A DNA stretch of 64,000 nucleotides, from assembly GCA_963784415.1 (NCBI GenBank), contig CAWARK010000002.1:434001-498000 (forward strand). Reading direction: 5' to 3'. Positions 9,003-17,917 of the stretch are shown piece by piece. The notes under the pieces were generated by a model. The model saw nothing but the letters and a program-made list of their open reading frames with translations, made no database searches and was not told the DNA's origin. This stretch comes from UBA7672 sp963784415. Lineage in GTDB: Bacteria > Pseudomonadota > Alphaproteobacteria > Caulobacterales > Hyphomonadaceae. A program made the position numbers and the translations under genes. Each line of letters starts with the position of its first letter. Position 1 is the first letter of the stretch.

Positions 9003-9117
9003 CCGACCCTCTGTCCGTTGACGAGGGCAAATGGCGCGTCAGGCTTCGCGGACATGTGCCGGAGCTGTCGCGAAGTGTCGCCCACTTGAGGCGATTTGGA
9101 GGCGCGTCGGCGTGCGA

Positions 9118-9795
9118 TCAGCTCTTGGCGTCTTCAATCGCGAGACGCACGCCCTTGCGCCAGTCCCACGGCATCACGAACTCGCCGGACCAGATGCCGG
9201 TGTGCGCGGTGCGAGCCGCGTCCTCGGCCGGGACGAACTCCTTCGAGTAGGCGCGGTAGGCGACGGCGTGGCCGGTGCTGACCAGCCAGTTCTGCACGCT
9301 GTCGCCGCGCACGGAGCATTTGCCGAGGGTGCGGTTGTAGCGGTCGTGACCTTCCGAGACGCAGGTGACGGGGTTCCGGTTGATCCAGTCGCTGAGAGCG
9401 TTGGCGGCCTCCGCGCCACAGCGGTAGAGGACGCCGGACGGGTCGAGGCATTTCTGCTTCGATTCAGGCGCGTCGACGCCCACGAGGCGGATGCGCTGGG
9501 AATGGATGTCCAGCGTGTCGGCGTCGATGACGGAGGCGGTGCCGGTAATCGCTTCGCCCTTTGCAGCGGGAGGCGGGTTGGCGGCGTTGGATTCGGGAAC
9601 ATCGGGCTCGGCGGGAGCTTCAGCGACGACGGCGCCGGATCCCATGCCCGTCGGCATCGGGAAGCCGATATCGTCGCCCCAATAATACCAGGCGGCGGCC
9701 ATGGCCGCGAGAACGGCGCTGACCATGATCGAGGTGGAGCCCGAACGCCCGCGCGAACGGCGGGGGTAGGAGCGGTTTTGCGTGCGTTTTGCCAT
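9118..9795 (-). CDS. exported thermonuclease-family (SNase) protein
   Basis: A staphylococcal-nuclease-like (TNase) domain of about 140 residues sits behind a basic N-terminus and one membrane segment (IMVSAVLAAMAAAWYYWG, about residues 23-40), so the domain is likely periplasmic and anchored. Family landmarks are the DADT strand, RIRLVGVDAPE (catalytic Arg and Glu region) and HDRYNRTLGKC (second Arg). Four cysteines in the domain may form disulfides. It is divergent from purA; the roughly 110-nt gap must hold both promoters. Substrate (DNA, RNA or another phosphodiester) is unknown. Confidence 0.85.
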   Translation of the reverse strand: MAKRTQNRSYPRRSRGRSGSTSIMVSAVLAAMAAAWYYWGDDIGFPMPTGMGSGAVVAEAPAEPDVPESNAANPPPAAKGEAITGTASVIDADTLDIHSQRIRLVGVDAPESKQKCLDPSGVLYRCGAEAANALSDWINRNPVTCVSEGHDRYNRTLGKCSVRGDSVQNWLVSTGHAVAYRAYSKEFVPAEDAARTAHTGIWSGEFVMPWDWRKGVRLAIEDAKS

Positions 9796-9908
9796 GGGGG
9801 GGAGGGTGGGGGCGGGGGGTTACCGAATGGTTGATTCGGAAACCGGGTTCGCCCTTGCGCCGGGGGGATATGGAGTGTCATTTGCGCCCGGTTTCAGGAG
9901 CCAGGCCC

Positions 9909-11201
9909 ATGACCGGAGTTGCAGTTGTCGGCGCCCAGTGGGGCGACGAGGGGAAGGGCAAGATCGTCGACTGGCTGTCGAGCCGGGCGGACGTGATCGT
10001 GCGCTTCCAGGGCGGCCACAATGCGGGCCACACGCTGGTCATCGATGGCAAGATCTTCAAGCTGAACCTGCTGCCCTCAGGCGTCGTGCGGGGCGGCAAG
10101 CTCTCCATCATCGGCAATGGCGTGGTCGTGGACCCGTGGCACCTGCTCAACGAGATCGAAAGCATCGGGAAGTCGGGCGTGCATCTGGGGCCGGACGACC
10201 TGATCCTCGCCGACAATGCCTGCCTCATCCTGCCCTGGCACAAGGACATCGACGCGGCGCGTGAAGAGGCGGCGGCGGGCGCGCAGATCGGCACGACGCG
10301 GCGGGGCATCGGGCCTGCGTATGAGGACAAGGTGGGCCGTCGCGCGATCCGCGTGGCGGATCTGGCTGATCCGGCGGCGCTGGATCTCAAACTTGATCGG
10401 CTTCTGGCGCATCATCGTCCGCTGCGGCTTGGCCTCAACCTGCCTGAGCCGGATGGCGCGCAACTGAAGATAGACCTGCTCGCGATCGCGCCGCAGATCC
10501 TCGCCTATGCGCAACCGGCGTGGGAGCGGCTGGACCAAGCGGTGCGGCTCGGGCGGCGCATCCTGTTCGAGGGCGCGCAGGGCGTGATGCTGGACGTGGA
10601 CCACGGGACGTACCCGTTCGTGACGTCGTCGAATGTTGTCTCGGGCCAGGCTGCTGCCGGTTCGGGCACGGGGCCGGGCGCGATCAACTATGTGCTGGGT
10701 CTGGCGAAGGCCTACACGACGCGCGTGGGCGGCGGGCCGTTCCCGACGGAGCAGGACAACGAGATCGGCCAGCGTCTCGGCACGGTGGGGCATGAGTTCG
10801 GGACGAACACCGGACGTGCGCGCCGCTGTGGCTGGTTCGATAGCGTGATGGTGCGGCAGGCGTGTGCGGTGTCGGGCGTCACTGGTCTGGCGCTGACGAA
10901 ACTGGACGTGCTGGACGGGTTCGACGAGATCCAGATCTGCACGCACTACAAACTCGGTGACAAAGTCATCAGCCACTTCCCGGCGGGCATGACGGATCAG
11001 GCGAACGTGCAGCCGGTCTATGAGACTGTGAAGGGCTGGAAGGGTTCGACGCGCGGCGCGCGGAGCTGGACGCAGCTGCCGGGAGAAGCGGTGAAGTATG
11101 TGCGCCGGCTCGAGGAGCTGGTGGGCAAGCCGGTTGCCTTGTTGAGCACGTCGCCGGAGCGGGAGGACGTGATCCTGATGCGGGATCCGTTCGAGAAGTA
11201 G
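9909..11201 (+). CDS. purA: adenylosuccinate synthetase
   Basis: PurA joins IMP and aspartate with GTP to make adenylosuccinate, the first committed step to AMP. The 430-residue protein has the P-loop-like GAQWGDEGKGKIVDWL at the N-terminus, the conserved FQGGHNAGHTL, the IMP-site EGAQGVMLDVDHGTYPFVTS and the GTP-site Asp in TKLDVLDG. ATG 9909 puts the Gly-rich loop at residue 10, as in the family; the frame is open 40 codons further upstream but that part is unrelated. The last 14 codons are duplicated 573 nt downstream. Confidence 0.96.
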   Translation: MTGVAVVGAQWGDEGKGKIVDWLSSRADVIVRFQGGHNAGHTLVIDGKIFKLNLLPSGVVRGGKLSIIGNGVVVDPWHLLNEIESIGKSGVHLGPDDLILADNACLILPWHKDIDAAREEAAAGAQIGTTRRGIGPAYEDKVGRRAIRVADLADPAALDLKLDRLLAHHRPLRLGLNLPEPDGAQLKIDLLAIAPQILAYAQPAWERLDQAVRLGRRILFEGAQGVMLDVDHGTYPFVTSSNVVSGQAAAGSGTGPGAINYVLGLAKAYTTRVGGGPFPTEQDNEIGQRLGTVGHEFGTNTGRARRCGWFDSVMVRQACAVSGVTGLALTKLDVLDGFDEIQICTHYKLGDKVISHFPAGMTDQANVQPVYETVKGWKGSTRGARSWTQLPGEAVKYVRRLEELVGKPVALLSTSPEREDVILMRDPFEK

Positions 11202-11202
11202 G
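11162..11202 (+). repeat. direct repeat copy 1 (3' end of purA)
   Basis: The last 41 nt of purA, including its stop codon, match 11735-11775 at 39 of 41 positions. The two copies bracket a 532-nt stretch that carries one small gene of lower GC content. The arrangement resembles attL/attR generated by integration at the 3' end of a housekeeping gene. Confidence 0.8.
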
Positions 11203-11205
11203 GGC

Positions 11206-11243
11206 GGCTCGAAATCTACCGTGCAGGTAGATTTTGCCGAGCC
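11206..11243 (+). terminator. stem-loop after purA
   Basis: GGCTCG-AAATCTACC pairs with GGTAGATTT-TGC-CGAGCC around a GTGCA loop, giving a 15-bp stem with a 3-nt bulge that starts five bases after the purA stop. The T run lies within the stem rather than after it, so termination is likely but not certain. It lies just inside the segment bracketed by the purA-tail direct repeat. Confidence 0.6.
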
Positions 11244-11267
11244 AAGAGGGGACGGTAGGTTTGCGAC

Positions 11268-11684
11268 ATGTCTGGCCGTAGCAGCTACATCGGCGACGCC
11301 GCCAAATTTCTCGCATCGTTGACGCTGGCAGCAGCGGCTTCAACCGCGATGATCTGTGCCGTTGCCCAGATGGAAGCGATTGTCTCATCACCCAGTCGGT
11401 GGGTATGGGACGAATTTCCAATCGGTCTGTTCGCTGTCTTTGGCGTCATCGCGTGGGTCTTGGGATCGCTACCAGCCGCTTGCGCATTTCACCTAAGGCT
11501 CGGGATAGTCAGATGCTCGCTTCTTGGATTCGGATATGGCGTTCTGGTGTTTTTTCTTTTGCAAATGCTTACCGGCAACTCTGACTATGCCAATGCTTGG
11601 AAATTCGGTCTGGCGCTTGGAGTTTCGGGAATGGCAGGTGGCGCCGCTTTCGCGCTTGTAGCGGACGCCCTCGATAAAGACTGA
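11268..11684 (+). CDS. small membrane protein in the segment between the purA tail repeats
   Basis: A 138-residue protein with four hydrophobic segments (about residues 10-32, 52-74, 80-103 and 112-132). No family is recognised. Its codon use is visibly more AT-rich than the flanking genes (runs such as GTTTTTTCTTTTGC), which fits acquisition from elsewhere. It is the only gene between the two copies of the purA 3' end. ATG 11268 follows a weak ribosome-binding region. Function is unknown. Confidence 0.55.
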   Translation: MSGRSSYIGDAAKFLASLTLAAAASTAMICAVAQMEAIVSSPSRWVWDEFPIGLFAVFGVIAWVLGSLPAACAFHLRLGIVRCSLLGFGYGVLVFFLLQMLTGNSDYANAWKFGLALGVSGMAGGAAFALVADALDKD

Positions 11685-11734
11685 AGCCATCGTCTAGAGC
11701 CCATATTGTCTAAGGCGTCGCTCCGAGCCGCGCT

Positions 11735-11775
11735 GGAAGACGTGATCCTGATGCAGGATCCGTTCGAGAAGTAGG
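11735..11775 (+). repeat. direct repeat copy 2 (purA 3' end remnant)
   Basis: This copy would encode Leu-Glu-Asp-Val-Ile-Leu-Met-Gln-Asp-Pro-Phe-Glu-Lys-stop, differing from the true purA end by Arg to Gln and one silent change. Weaker similarity to the purA end extends some 20 nt further upstream (CGTCGC and CGGAGC-like blocks). It is not attached to any gene and is most simply read as a second att-like copy or a recombination scar. Confidence 0.8.
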
Positions 11776-11779
11776 TCTC

Positions 11780-12166
11780 TTAGCCGCCGCCTTGCGGCGC
11801 TGAATTACGAAGCAGCACGAGCCCGCCCACGAACAAACCGAAGGCCGCTAGCAGCCACGCCACCACATGCGGCAGCACAAATGGCAAAACTGCGTACGCG
11901 AGCGGCCACACTATCGCCACCGACAGATTCTGGCGGATGTTGTGTCGCGCCAGCAGAACCGCCGGGACGGTAATCAGGGCAGCGAGCAATTGGCCGACCA
12001 ACTCCTGAATGCCCTGAATCTGGGGGACAACGGGATCAGGTGTCCATTTCACGCCGGCTTGAAAATAGAGCCAGTAGGTGAGGGAGTAGAGGCCGGCGCC
12101 AAGCGCAACATGAGCTGCTGTCAGCACGACTCCGACCAGTAGTGTGCGTGCCCACTTCCAGTTCAT
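11780..12166 (-). CDS. hypothetical membrane protein
   Basis: A 128-residue protein beginning MNWKWARTLLVG with four predicted membrane helices (about residues 7-30, 48-70, 78-98 and 101-122). I preferred ATG 12166 over an in-frame ATG 14 codons upstream because it starts directly before a basic residue and the first helix. No family is recognised. It abuts the second purA-tail copy and lies next to a large imperfect inverted repeat, so it probably belongs to the same accessory segment. Its GC content appears lower than that of the chromosomal neighbours. Confidence 0.55.
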   Translation of the reverse strand: MNWKWARTLLVGVVLTAAHVALGAGLYSLTYWLYFQAGVKWTPDPVVPQIQGIQELVGQLLAALITVPAVLLARHNIRQNLSVAIVWPLAYAVLPFVLPHVVAWLLAAFGLFVGGLVLLRNSAPQGGG

Positions 12167-12190
12167 AGGTGGATAGAAGTGTCTTGCTGT

Positions 12191-12350
12191 TGCGCTGTCA
12201 ACGCACATGCGCTCGTGGTTCGACGGACGCGCGGCGGAGCCGCGCTGCTCACCATGAGCGCCACTTTGCTACCTCGACCCAGTCACCAAGCGCTCATCCT
12301 GCGCAGGCGCGGAGCGCCGTCCGTCGAAAGACGAGTGCGTGTCAGCGCTT
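12191..12350. repeat. large imperfect inverted repeat (about 65-70 nt arms)
   Basis: Sequence from 12191 onward can be aligned with the reverse complement of 12350 backward through most of each arm. Shared blocks include GCGCTG, ACGCAC, the strongest block TTCGACGGACG (left 12218-12228, with the surrounding CTCGT), and ATGAGCGC near the centre. Gaps of 1-5 nt are needed. About 20 nt separate the arms. The right arm runs into the last codons of the quinohemoprotein gene. It may be a decayed miniature mobile element or a strong bidirectional terminator. Confidence 0.6.
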
Positions 12351-14425
12351 CTTCGGCCTGAACGCGATCAGGACGTTGCCGGGTGGTTCGCCGAAGCGGG
12401 CGTAGCCGGACTGCACGAACAGCGTGCCGTCGCCCGCGATGTACGGGGCGCTGTCGAGGCCGCCGCCGTGGCCTTCGACGCCGTTCACTGTTTTCGGGAA
12501 GTCGCGGTTGGTCATGTATTCGAACAGGACCTCGCCGGTCTTGCGCGTCGAAGATGCGGAGCATGCCTTGGGTCGTGCCGGTGACGACGGCGCCATCCAC
12601 CAGCAACGGGGGAGGCGACATGCCGAGGCGGCACGGGCCCTGGCCCGGCGGGCGGACGGCGACGGCGCTTTCGGTTGAGGTGACACGCGGGGCTGCGCCG
12701 GGCGCCGGCGTTGCGGCGGCTGGCGCTGGCGGACGGGGCGGTGGCGCCGCGCTGCGCGGCGTCGGCAGGACGGGCGCGGTGATGCGCTGGATCCGCCATT
12801 CGGGGGCGGCGTGCTCGCCTTTCGCGACGGGGAAGTCCTGGCCGCAGTCGCGGGCGTTGTTCTTGTAGGACCATTCGATTTCGCCGGTCATCGCGTTGAC
12901 GGCGTTGATGCCGGGGCCCCAGGCGGGATTTTCATCGGGAGCGGCGGGGCGGTTCGAGTCGTTGTTGGGCACGAAGATGCGTGTGCCGTCGAACGCCATG
13001 CCCCAGTGGACGCCGCCATTGGCGGAGCCGCGGCCGACCTTGTTCGACCACACCAGTTGTCCGTTGTCGGGGTTGAGCGCCCAGACGATGCCGGACTTCT
13101 GGCCGGCGATGACGAGCTCCGATCCGTCCTGCCGCTTGATGAGCATGGAGGTGGCGCCGAAGTCGTGGTCGGGACTGTGATACTCGCCGGGCCAGTCGCA
13201 GTTCGCGGCGCGGCGGCCGCAGGCGTAGTTCCAGATGTCGGACTTGGTGGCCTGGAAGACCCAGCGGCGCTCACCCGTGTCGATGTCGTAGGCGATGATG
13301 GAGTCGGACGTGTCGGTGGCGGGCCATGACGTGTTCTCGCCGGTGCCGGCGTAGATCAGGTTGCGCTTGGGATCGACGATGGGCGTTGACCAGATGATGG
13401 CGCCGGAGGGCCCCCATTGCTGCGTGCCGGTGCGGCCGAGGCGCGTGGGTTGTGCAGGCTCCATCGTCTTGCCGATCCAGAGGCGTTTGCCGGTGGCGAG
13501 ATCGAAGGCGACGACAGCGCCCTGACCCTTGCAGCACTGGTAGTCGTCCTGGCCGGCATAGTTCACTTCGATGGCGGAGACGGGGGCGAAGACTTTTCCG
13601 TCGTGCACAACGGGCGCACCGGTGATGCGGTTGTATTCGTTGAGACGGGCTTCGGAGATCCAGAGTTTCTTGCCGGTCTTCGCGTCGACCGCATGCACGA
13701 AGCCGGCGGCGTCGCCCATGATGATGGCGGCGGGGGAGTGGTCGGTTGCTTCGGCGAAGGTGAGCGACGAGCGGAGCGTCATGTCGGAGACGTAGTGCCA
13801 CTTCACGCAACCGGTGTTGGCGTCAAGCGCGTAGAGGCGGCCGCTGTCGGTGGCGGCGATGAAGATCGTGCTGCCGACGATGACGGGTTGCGAGCGCATG
13901 GTGGGCGTCTGCGGGAAGGCGGCGACCCAGGCGACTTCGAGATCCTTCATCTGGTCGCGGGTGAGGCCGGTCTCTTCGGCGGTCTGCGCGCGATTGCCGT
14001 TGTTGGTGACGCCGTAGGTGGTGCTGACGCGCGTTGCGTTGGTGAGGCGAACTTCGCGGATCTTGGTGGGGCAGCGCGCGGCGGTGATCCAGTCGTCGTT
14101 CGTGCCTTCGGCGCTCGGGCAGCCAGTCGATCAGCTGGGCGAGTTCTTCCTTCGGCACATCCTTGGCCTGAATCTTCATGTAGCCGAGTTCGAGCGCGTA
14201 TTTCACGGTGGCGCGGTTGAGCGTGCGGATGGCGGCGAGCGAGGGAGCGCCGCTGGTCGCGCCGTTGTCGTGGCAGGACGAGCACCATTGCTGGTAGACG
14301 GCCTCGCCGGGGTGCGGGCCGGCGGCTTCTGCGTGTTCGCCGGTGGTCTCGCCGGGGCGCGGGGCGCAGCCTGAGAGGGTCAGGGCAATAGCTGTCGCAA
14401 GCGCAAACGCGCGGAGCTGGCTCAT
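12342..14425 (-). pseudogene. PQQ-dependent quinohemoprotein dehydrogenase (PVA-dehydrogenase-like lipoprotein), two frame breaks
   Basis: The N-terminus (from ATG 14425) is a lipoprotein signal with lipobox LSGC (Cys20), followed by a class I cytochrome c segment with heme motif CSSCH at residues 48-52. The rest is an eight-bladed PQQ beta-propeller with repeated W-motif strands (GRLYALDANTGCVKWHY, GFVHAVDAKTGKKLW, AFDLATGKRLW, ALNPDNGQLVW) and a C-terminus ending YARFGEPPGNVLIAF. The order cytochrome-propeller matches polyvinyl-alcohol dehydrogenase-type enzymes, which oxidise alcohols in the periplasm. Frame breaks near 14120 and 12544 each behave as one inserted base; repaired length is about 693 residues. 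Substrate is unknown. Confidence 0.75.
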
Positions 14426-14540
14426 GGATTCTCCTCCCCGGAGTCGATTCAGGGTCTGGGCCCTGTTGATCGCCAACGTATCGATGCGGCCTGCGCTGGC
14501 AAGGCGCGGCTGCTCAATGTGACGTGAGAGAGGGGAGGCC

Positions 14541-15512
14541 TTATTCCGCGGCGACGGGCATCGCCTGAGCGCGGGAGGCGGCGCGGCTGGCGAGGGCCCA
14601 GGTGATGAGGCGGTCGAGGCCGGTGTGGAAGCCTTGCGGCTGCCAGCGGAGATCGCGCTCGGCTTCGTATGTATCGAGCATCGGGCTGAGCGTGGCGAGC
14701 GTGGCGTCGCCATCGCATGTGACGCTATCCATCCACGGTCCGCTGGCGCGCGGTGCGCGTTCGTCGAGCAGGGCGCAGACGGATTCGGCGACGTCGATAT
14801 CGCGGCGCTCGGCGCCGACGGAGAGATCGACACGGGTCAGGGGCTCGGCGGATGAAGCGGCGAGCAGCAGGCCCTCCGCGAGATCGCGGATCGGTAGCCA
14901 GTCGCGCACGTCTTCGCCGCCATTGGGAATGACGACCGGCTGGTCATGCAGCAGGCCGGAGAGAAGGCGCGCGAGGAAGGATGATGATGATTGCCACGGG
15001 CCGAACGCTTCGCCGGCGACGCACGTGACGAGCGGAGCGCCGCAAGCCTGCGACCAGCGCTCCATGAGGGTGGAGGCAACCGCGCGTGCGGCCTGAAGCT
15101 GGGTGGGCACGGCGAGCGTGTCGCCTTCGCCGTGTTCGAGATGGACGAGGCGGAAGCGTTCGCGGCGCTCGCCGGATAGCGTGCCGGCATAGTGGCGGCT
15201 GGCTTCGAGAACGGAAATGGCAAGGCCGGTTTCGCTTTCGAGCAGCGAGTCGGGTTGCGAGTCCGGGCCGGCGGCGAGGTGGATGACGGCGTCGGGTGCG
15301 AAGTCGCGCAGGATGGCGCGGATCATCGGCTGATCGGCAGCGTTGGCTTCGAGCCGGGCGTAGCCCTCGCGTGCGGTGATGGGGGAAAGGGCGGGGACGG
15401 GATTGGACCGGCGACGGCGATCGAGGTTCAGCACCTGGTCGCCGCGCTCGACAGCGAGACGCACCACGGCCGAGCCGACGAAACCACAACCACCTGTGAC
15501 GAGGACGCGCAT
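14541..15512 (-). CDS. NAD-dependent epimerase/dehydratase-like protein with degenerate active site
   Basis: An extended SDR of 323 residues similar in layout to dTDP-glucose 4,6-dehydratases and UDP-sugar epimerases. The NAD motif TGGCGFVGSAVVRL is intact, as are the NLDRR strand and VIHLAA. The usual catalytic YxxxK is replaced: the aligned stretch reads VPTQLQAARAVAST, with Thr or Gln at the Tyr position and Ala at the Lys. So it may bind nucleotide sugar without the standard chemistry. The downstream region (VVIPNGGEDVRDWLPIRDLAEGLL) retains the sugar-nucleotide-binding pattern. Start at 15512 follows a GC-rich leader with a 28-bp dyad. Confidence 0.7.
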   Translation of the reverse strand: MRVLVTGGCGFVGSAVVRLAVERGDQVLNLDRRRRSNPVPALSPITAREGYARLEANAADQPMIRAILRDFAPDAVIHLAAGPDSQPDSLLESETGLAISVLEASRHYAGTLSGERRERFRLVHLEHGEGDTLAVPTQLQAARAVASTLMERWSQACGAPLVTCVAGEAFGPWQSSSSFLARLLSGLLHDQPVVIPNGGEDVRDWLPIRDLAEGLLLAASSAEPLTRVDLSVGAERRDIDVAESVCALLDERAPRASGPWMDSVTCDGDATLATLSPMLDTYEAERDLRWQPQGFHTGLDRLITWALASRAASRAQAMPVAAE

Positions 15513-15521
15513 AATGCCCCG

Positions 15522-15549
15522 AGCCTCCAACCGTTAACGGTTTGAGGCT
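15522..15549 (-). promoter_or_regulatory. 28-bp dyad overlapping the leader of the epimerase-like gene
   Basis: AGCCTCCAACCGTT followed by AACGGTTTGAGGCT is self-complementary except for one mismatched pair. The central 14 bp (15529-15542) are a perfect palindrome. On the mRNA of the epimerase-like gene, the 3' arm contains GGAGG about 11 nt before the start codon, so the stem could mask a ribosome-binding site. As DNA it could equally be an operator. Confidence 0.5.
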
Positions 15550-15575
15550 GGTATGGTTAGCGGATCGTTAATAGC

Positions 15576-17249
15576 TCAGATCGGCGGGGCGTTCGGGTTG
15601 GGATTGGCCTGGATCAGGGACCAGACGTCCTTGAAGGGCTCTTCCACGACCTTGCTGTCCTTCCGGAAGAACATGGTGGGGCGTTTGGCCGGATCGAATT
15701 TTGGCCATGCCGGAAGACCCGGCGCACCGTTGGGATCGCCGGTCTTCGCGAACTGCACCCAGGTCGCGCTCATCAGCTTGCCCATGGCGAGATCGTCATC
15801 GGTTGCGCCCGCGAAGAGAGGAGCGCTCGCGACATTGTCCATGATGTACGGGATCTCGGAGGTATGCGGCGCCTTCAGCACGAAGTCCTGCGGGGGAATG
15901 TCGTGCGCGAAGATGTAGGCGTAGACGCCTGCGGGCTGTGCTGACTTTCGCGAGGCGAGGGTGTGGTGCGAGGAGAGCGAGCGGAACGTGCCGGTGACTT
16001 GCATCAGGAGATAGTTCGGCGCGTAGTCGGGATAGGCTGCCTTGAAGGCGGCCGTGATTTCCTTGCCCTTGCCGGGGATCGACTTGTTGGCGGCGTCGAG
16101 CACCTGTTTGTCGGTGGTCTTCACCCAGTCGGGGTTGCCGACATTGTAGAGTGTCTGTTCGTCCTTGGTGAAACCGATCATCACGGGAATGCCGGCCGAC
16201 TGTTCGGGCGCGTCGGGATCGAACGGGTGGCGCGGGATGTTCGTGTCGTCGATCGACGGGCGGAACTTGTTGGCGCCGATATCCTTTGCGACTGAGAGAA
16301 TGTCCTCGGTGGTCAGCGTGGGCAGTGTCTGCGCAGCGTTGGAAGCGGAGATGCCGAGGCCGATGATGAAAGCGCTGACCGTATCGGCCGCATCTTCCTT
16401 CGTCGCCGACGCGCAGGCCCGCGCCGGACTGGATGATGGCCTTGTGGAACAGGCCTTTCGCAGCGGGCATGGCAAGAAGCGTCGAGACTTTTGCGCCGCC
16501 GCCGGACTGGCCGAAGATGGTGACGTTGCCGGGGTCGCCGCCGAATTGCGCGATGTTGTCGCGCACCCATTCCAGCGCCATCACGATATCGAGCATGCCG
16601 GCATTGGCCGAGCCCGAGAAGCCGGGGACGCCTGCGCTGTCTAGCGCGAGGAAGCCGAAGACGTTGAGGCGGTGGTTCACGCCAACGAAAGACGACGTCG
16701 TGGTTCTTCGCGAGGTTATGGCCGCGATAGATGTTGAGACCGGCCTGGCCGTAGCTGAAGCCGCCGCCATGCAGCCACACCATCACGGGCCGCGTTGCGC
16801 CTGCCTCTGCGCCGGTCGCCGGCGTGTAGACGTTGAGCGCGAGGCAATCCTCGTCGCCCTGCGGCTTCACGTCGGTCGGGCGGGGCGAAGGCTTCGGTCA
16901 TCGCGGCCTGCACGACAGGCGGGTAGGCGGCAGCGCCCGCGCCGGAGCGCATCTGGACGGCGGCTTGGGCGTAGGCCGTGGCGGACTGTTCCGCGTCGAG
17001 AAAGGAAGGTTTTACGGGCGCCTGGAAACGCAGGGGGCCGAGTGGCGGCTTTGCATAGCGGACGCCGAGGAATTCGAGAACGCCGTCTTCCGCCTTCACG
17101 CCGCGGAGTTTTCCGAGCGTCGTCGAGACGAGGGTCGGATCGGAGGTTGCGGCCGGGGCTGCTGTTTCACCGCCGCCGCAGGCAGCGAGGCCGGCGAGCG
17201 AGACGCCGCCGAGGAGCACAAGGCGACGATTGAGGACGGGCATGTTCAT
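15576..17249 (-). pseudogene. type-B carboxylesterase/lipase, exported, three frame breaks
   Basis: A carboxylesterase of the cholinesterase fold. The start MNMPVLNRRLVLLGGVSLAG is a Tat-like signal leading to a lipobox-like AAC. Family blocks appear in successive frames: VRYAKPPLGPLRF, then EDCLALNVYTP and VMVWLHGGGFSYG, then VGVNHRLNVFGFLAL and the nucleophile GQSGGGAK, then the C-terminal half to QANPNPNAPPI. Breaks fall near 16886, 16690 and 16415; each is equivalent to one extra base, two of them in a CCC or TTT run. Repaired length is about 556 residues, normal for the family. Three indels in one conserved gene point to sequence error, but decay is possible. Confidence 0.75.
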
Positions 17250-17856
17250 TTTGGGTGTCCTTCTGGATCAACCGGCCGGCGCGTTTGAATGTGTAGAGCA
17301 CGTTGTCGAGGCCGAGCATGATGGTGTTGTCGTCGAGCATGGGGAAGTCGGCGAGGAAGTCGCCGGTGCCGGACTGGCAGCTGAAGGACATGACGATCAC
17401 GTCGGGGCTGGTGAAGCCGAGGGCGGGCGCGTCTTTCGCCGGATCGGGCAGGTTGCCCTGGAAGAGGCCGCGATCAGGCGTGATGTTCGTCGTGTAACGC
17501 GGCTTGTCGCATGTCAGCATCGGCGGGCCGGAGGATTTGTCTGGCGCGAAGACGAATTTTGCCAATGCGGGGTCGGCGACAGGTTCGGACCCCGCGTGAT
17601 CCCACCATGGCGCGACGGCGGAGGTGCTCATCTCCCATGTGCCGAAGAAAGGATTGTGGGGCGTCGGCACATCGACGCCGGCTTTTTCGGCGGGCTTTTC
17701 CGCGGCTGGGCTGCAGGCGGCAAGGCCGAGCAGGGCGGCAACGAGCAGACACGAACCACGGAAGGCCTCTTTCTCAATCGGCGGCCTACGTGACTCGCGA
17801 TACGGCAAGGTCAGACACGTGCAGGAAGCCAAGCGCTGCGCGTCGGACCAAGTCAA
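17167..17856 (-). CDS. hypothetical lipoprotein upstream of the carboxylesterase
   Basis: The mature part (about 140 residues after the lipobox LAAC) is rich in Trp, Pro and Asp (NPFFGTWEMSTSAVAPWWDHAG) and shows no known catalytic motif. The ORF from ATG 17856 would give a 30-residue n-region before the signal peptide, so the true start is probably nearer 17770-17800 (TTG or a misread start). At the 3' end the frame runs 83 nt into the esterase gene; a single inserted base near 17277 would restore a stop at 17268, a natural spacing before the esterase ribosome-binding site AAGGA. Both ends are therefore uncertain. Confidence 0.5.
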   Translation of the reverse strand: MTWSDAQRLASCTCLTLPYRESRRPPIEKEAFRGSCLLVAALLGLAACSPAAEKPAEKAGVDVPTPHNPFFGTWEMSTSAVAPWWDHAGSEPVADPALAKFVFAPDKSSGPPMLTCDKPRYTTNITPDRGLFQGNLPDPAKDAPALGFTSPDVIVMSFSCQSGTGDFLADFPMLDDNTIMLGLDNVLYTFKRAGRLIQKDTQNEHARPQSSPCAPRRRLARRPRCLRRR

Positions 17857-17917
17857 GCGCTTGGCCAGGAGAGCGAGGCGGCCTAAGGGTAGGGCTCACG
17901 TGTGAGGGGGACATGGC

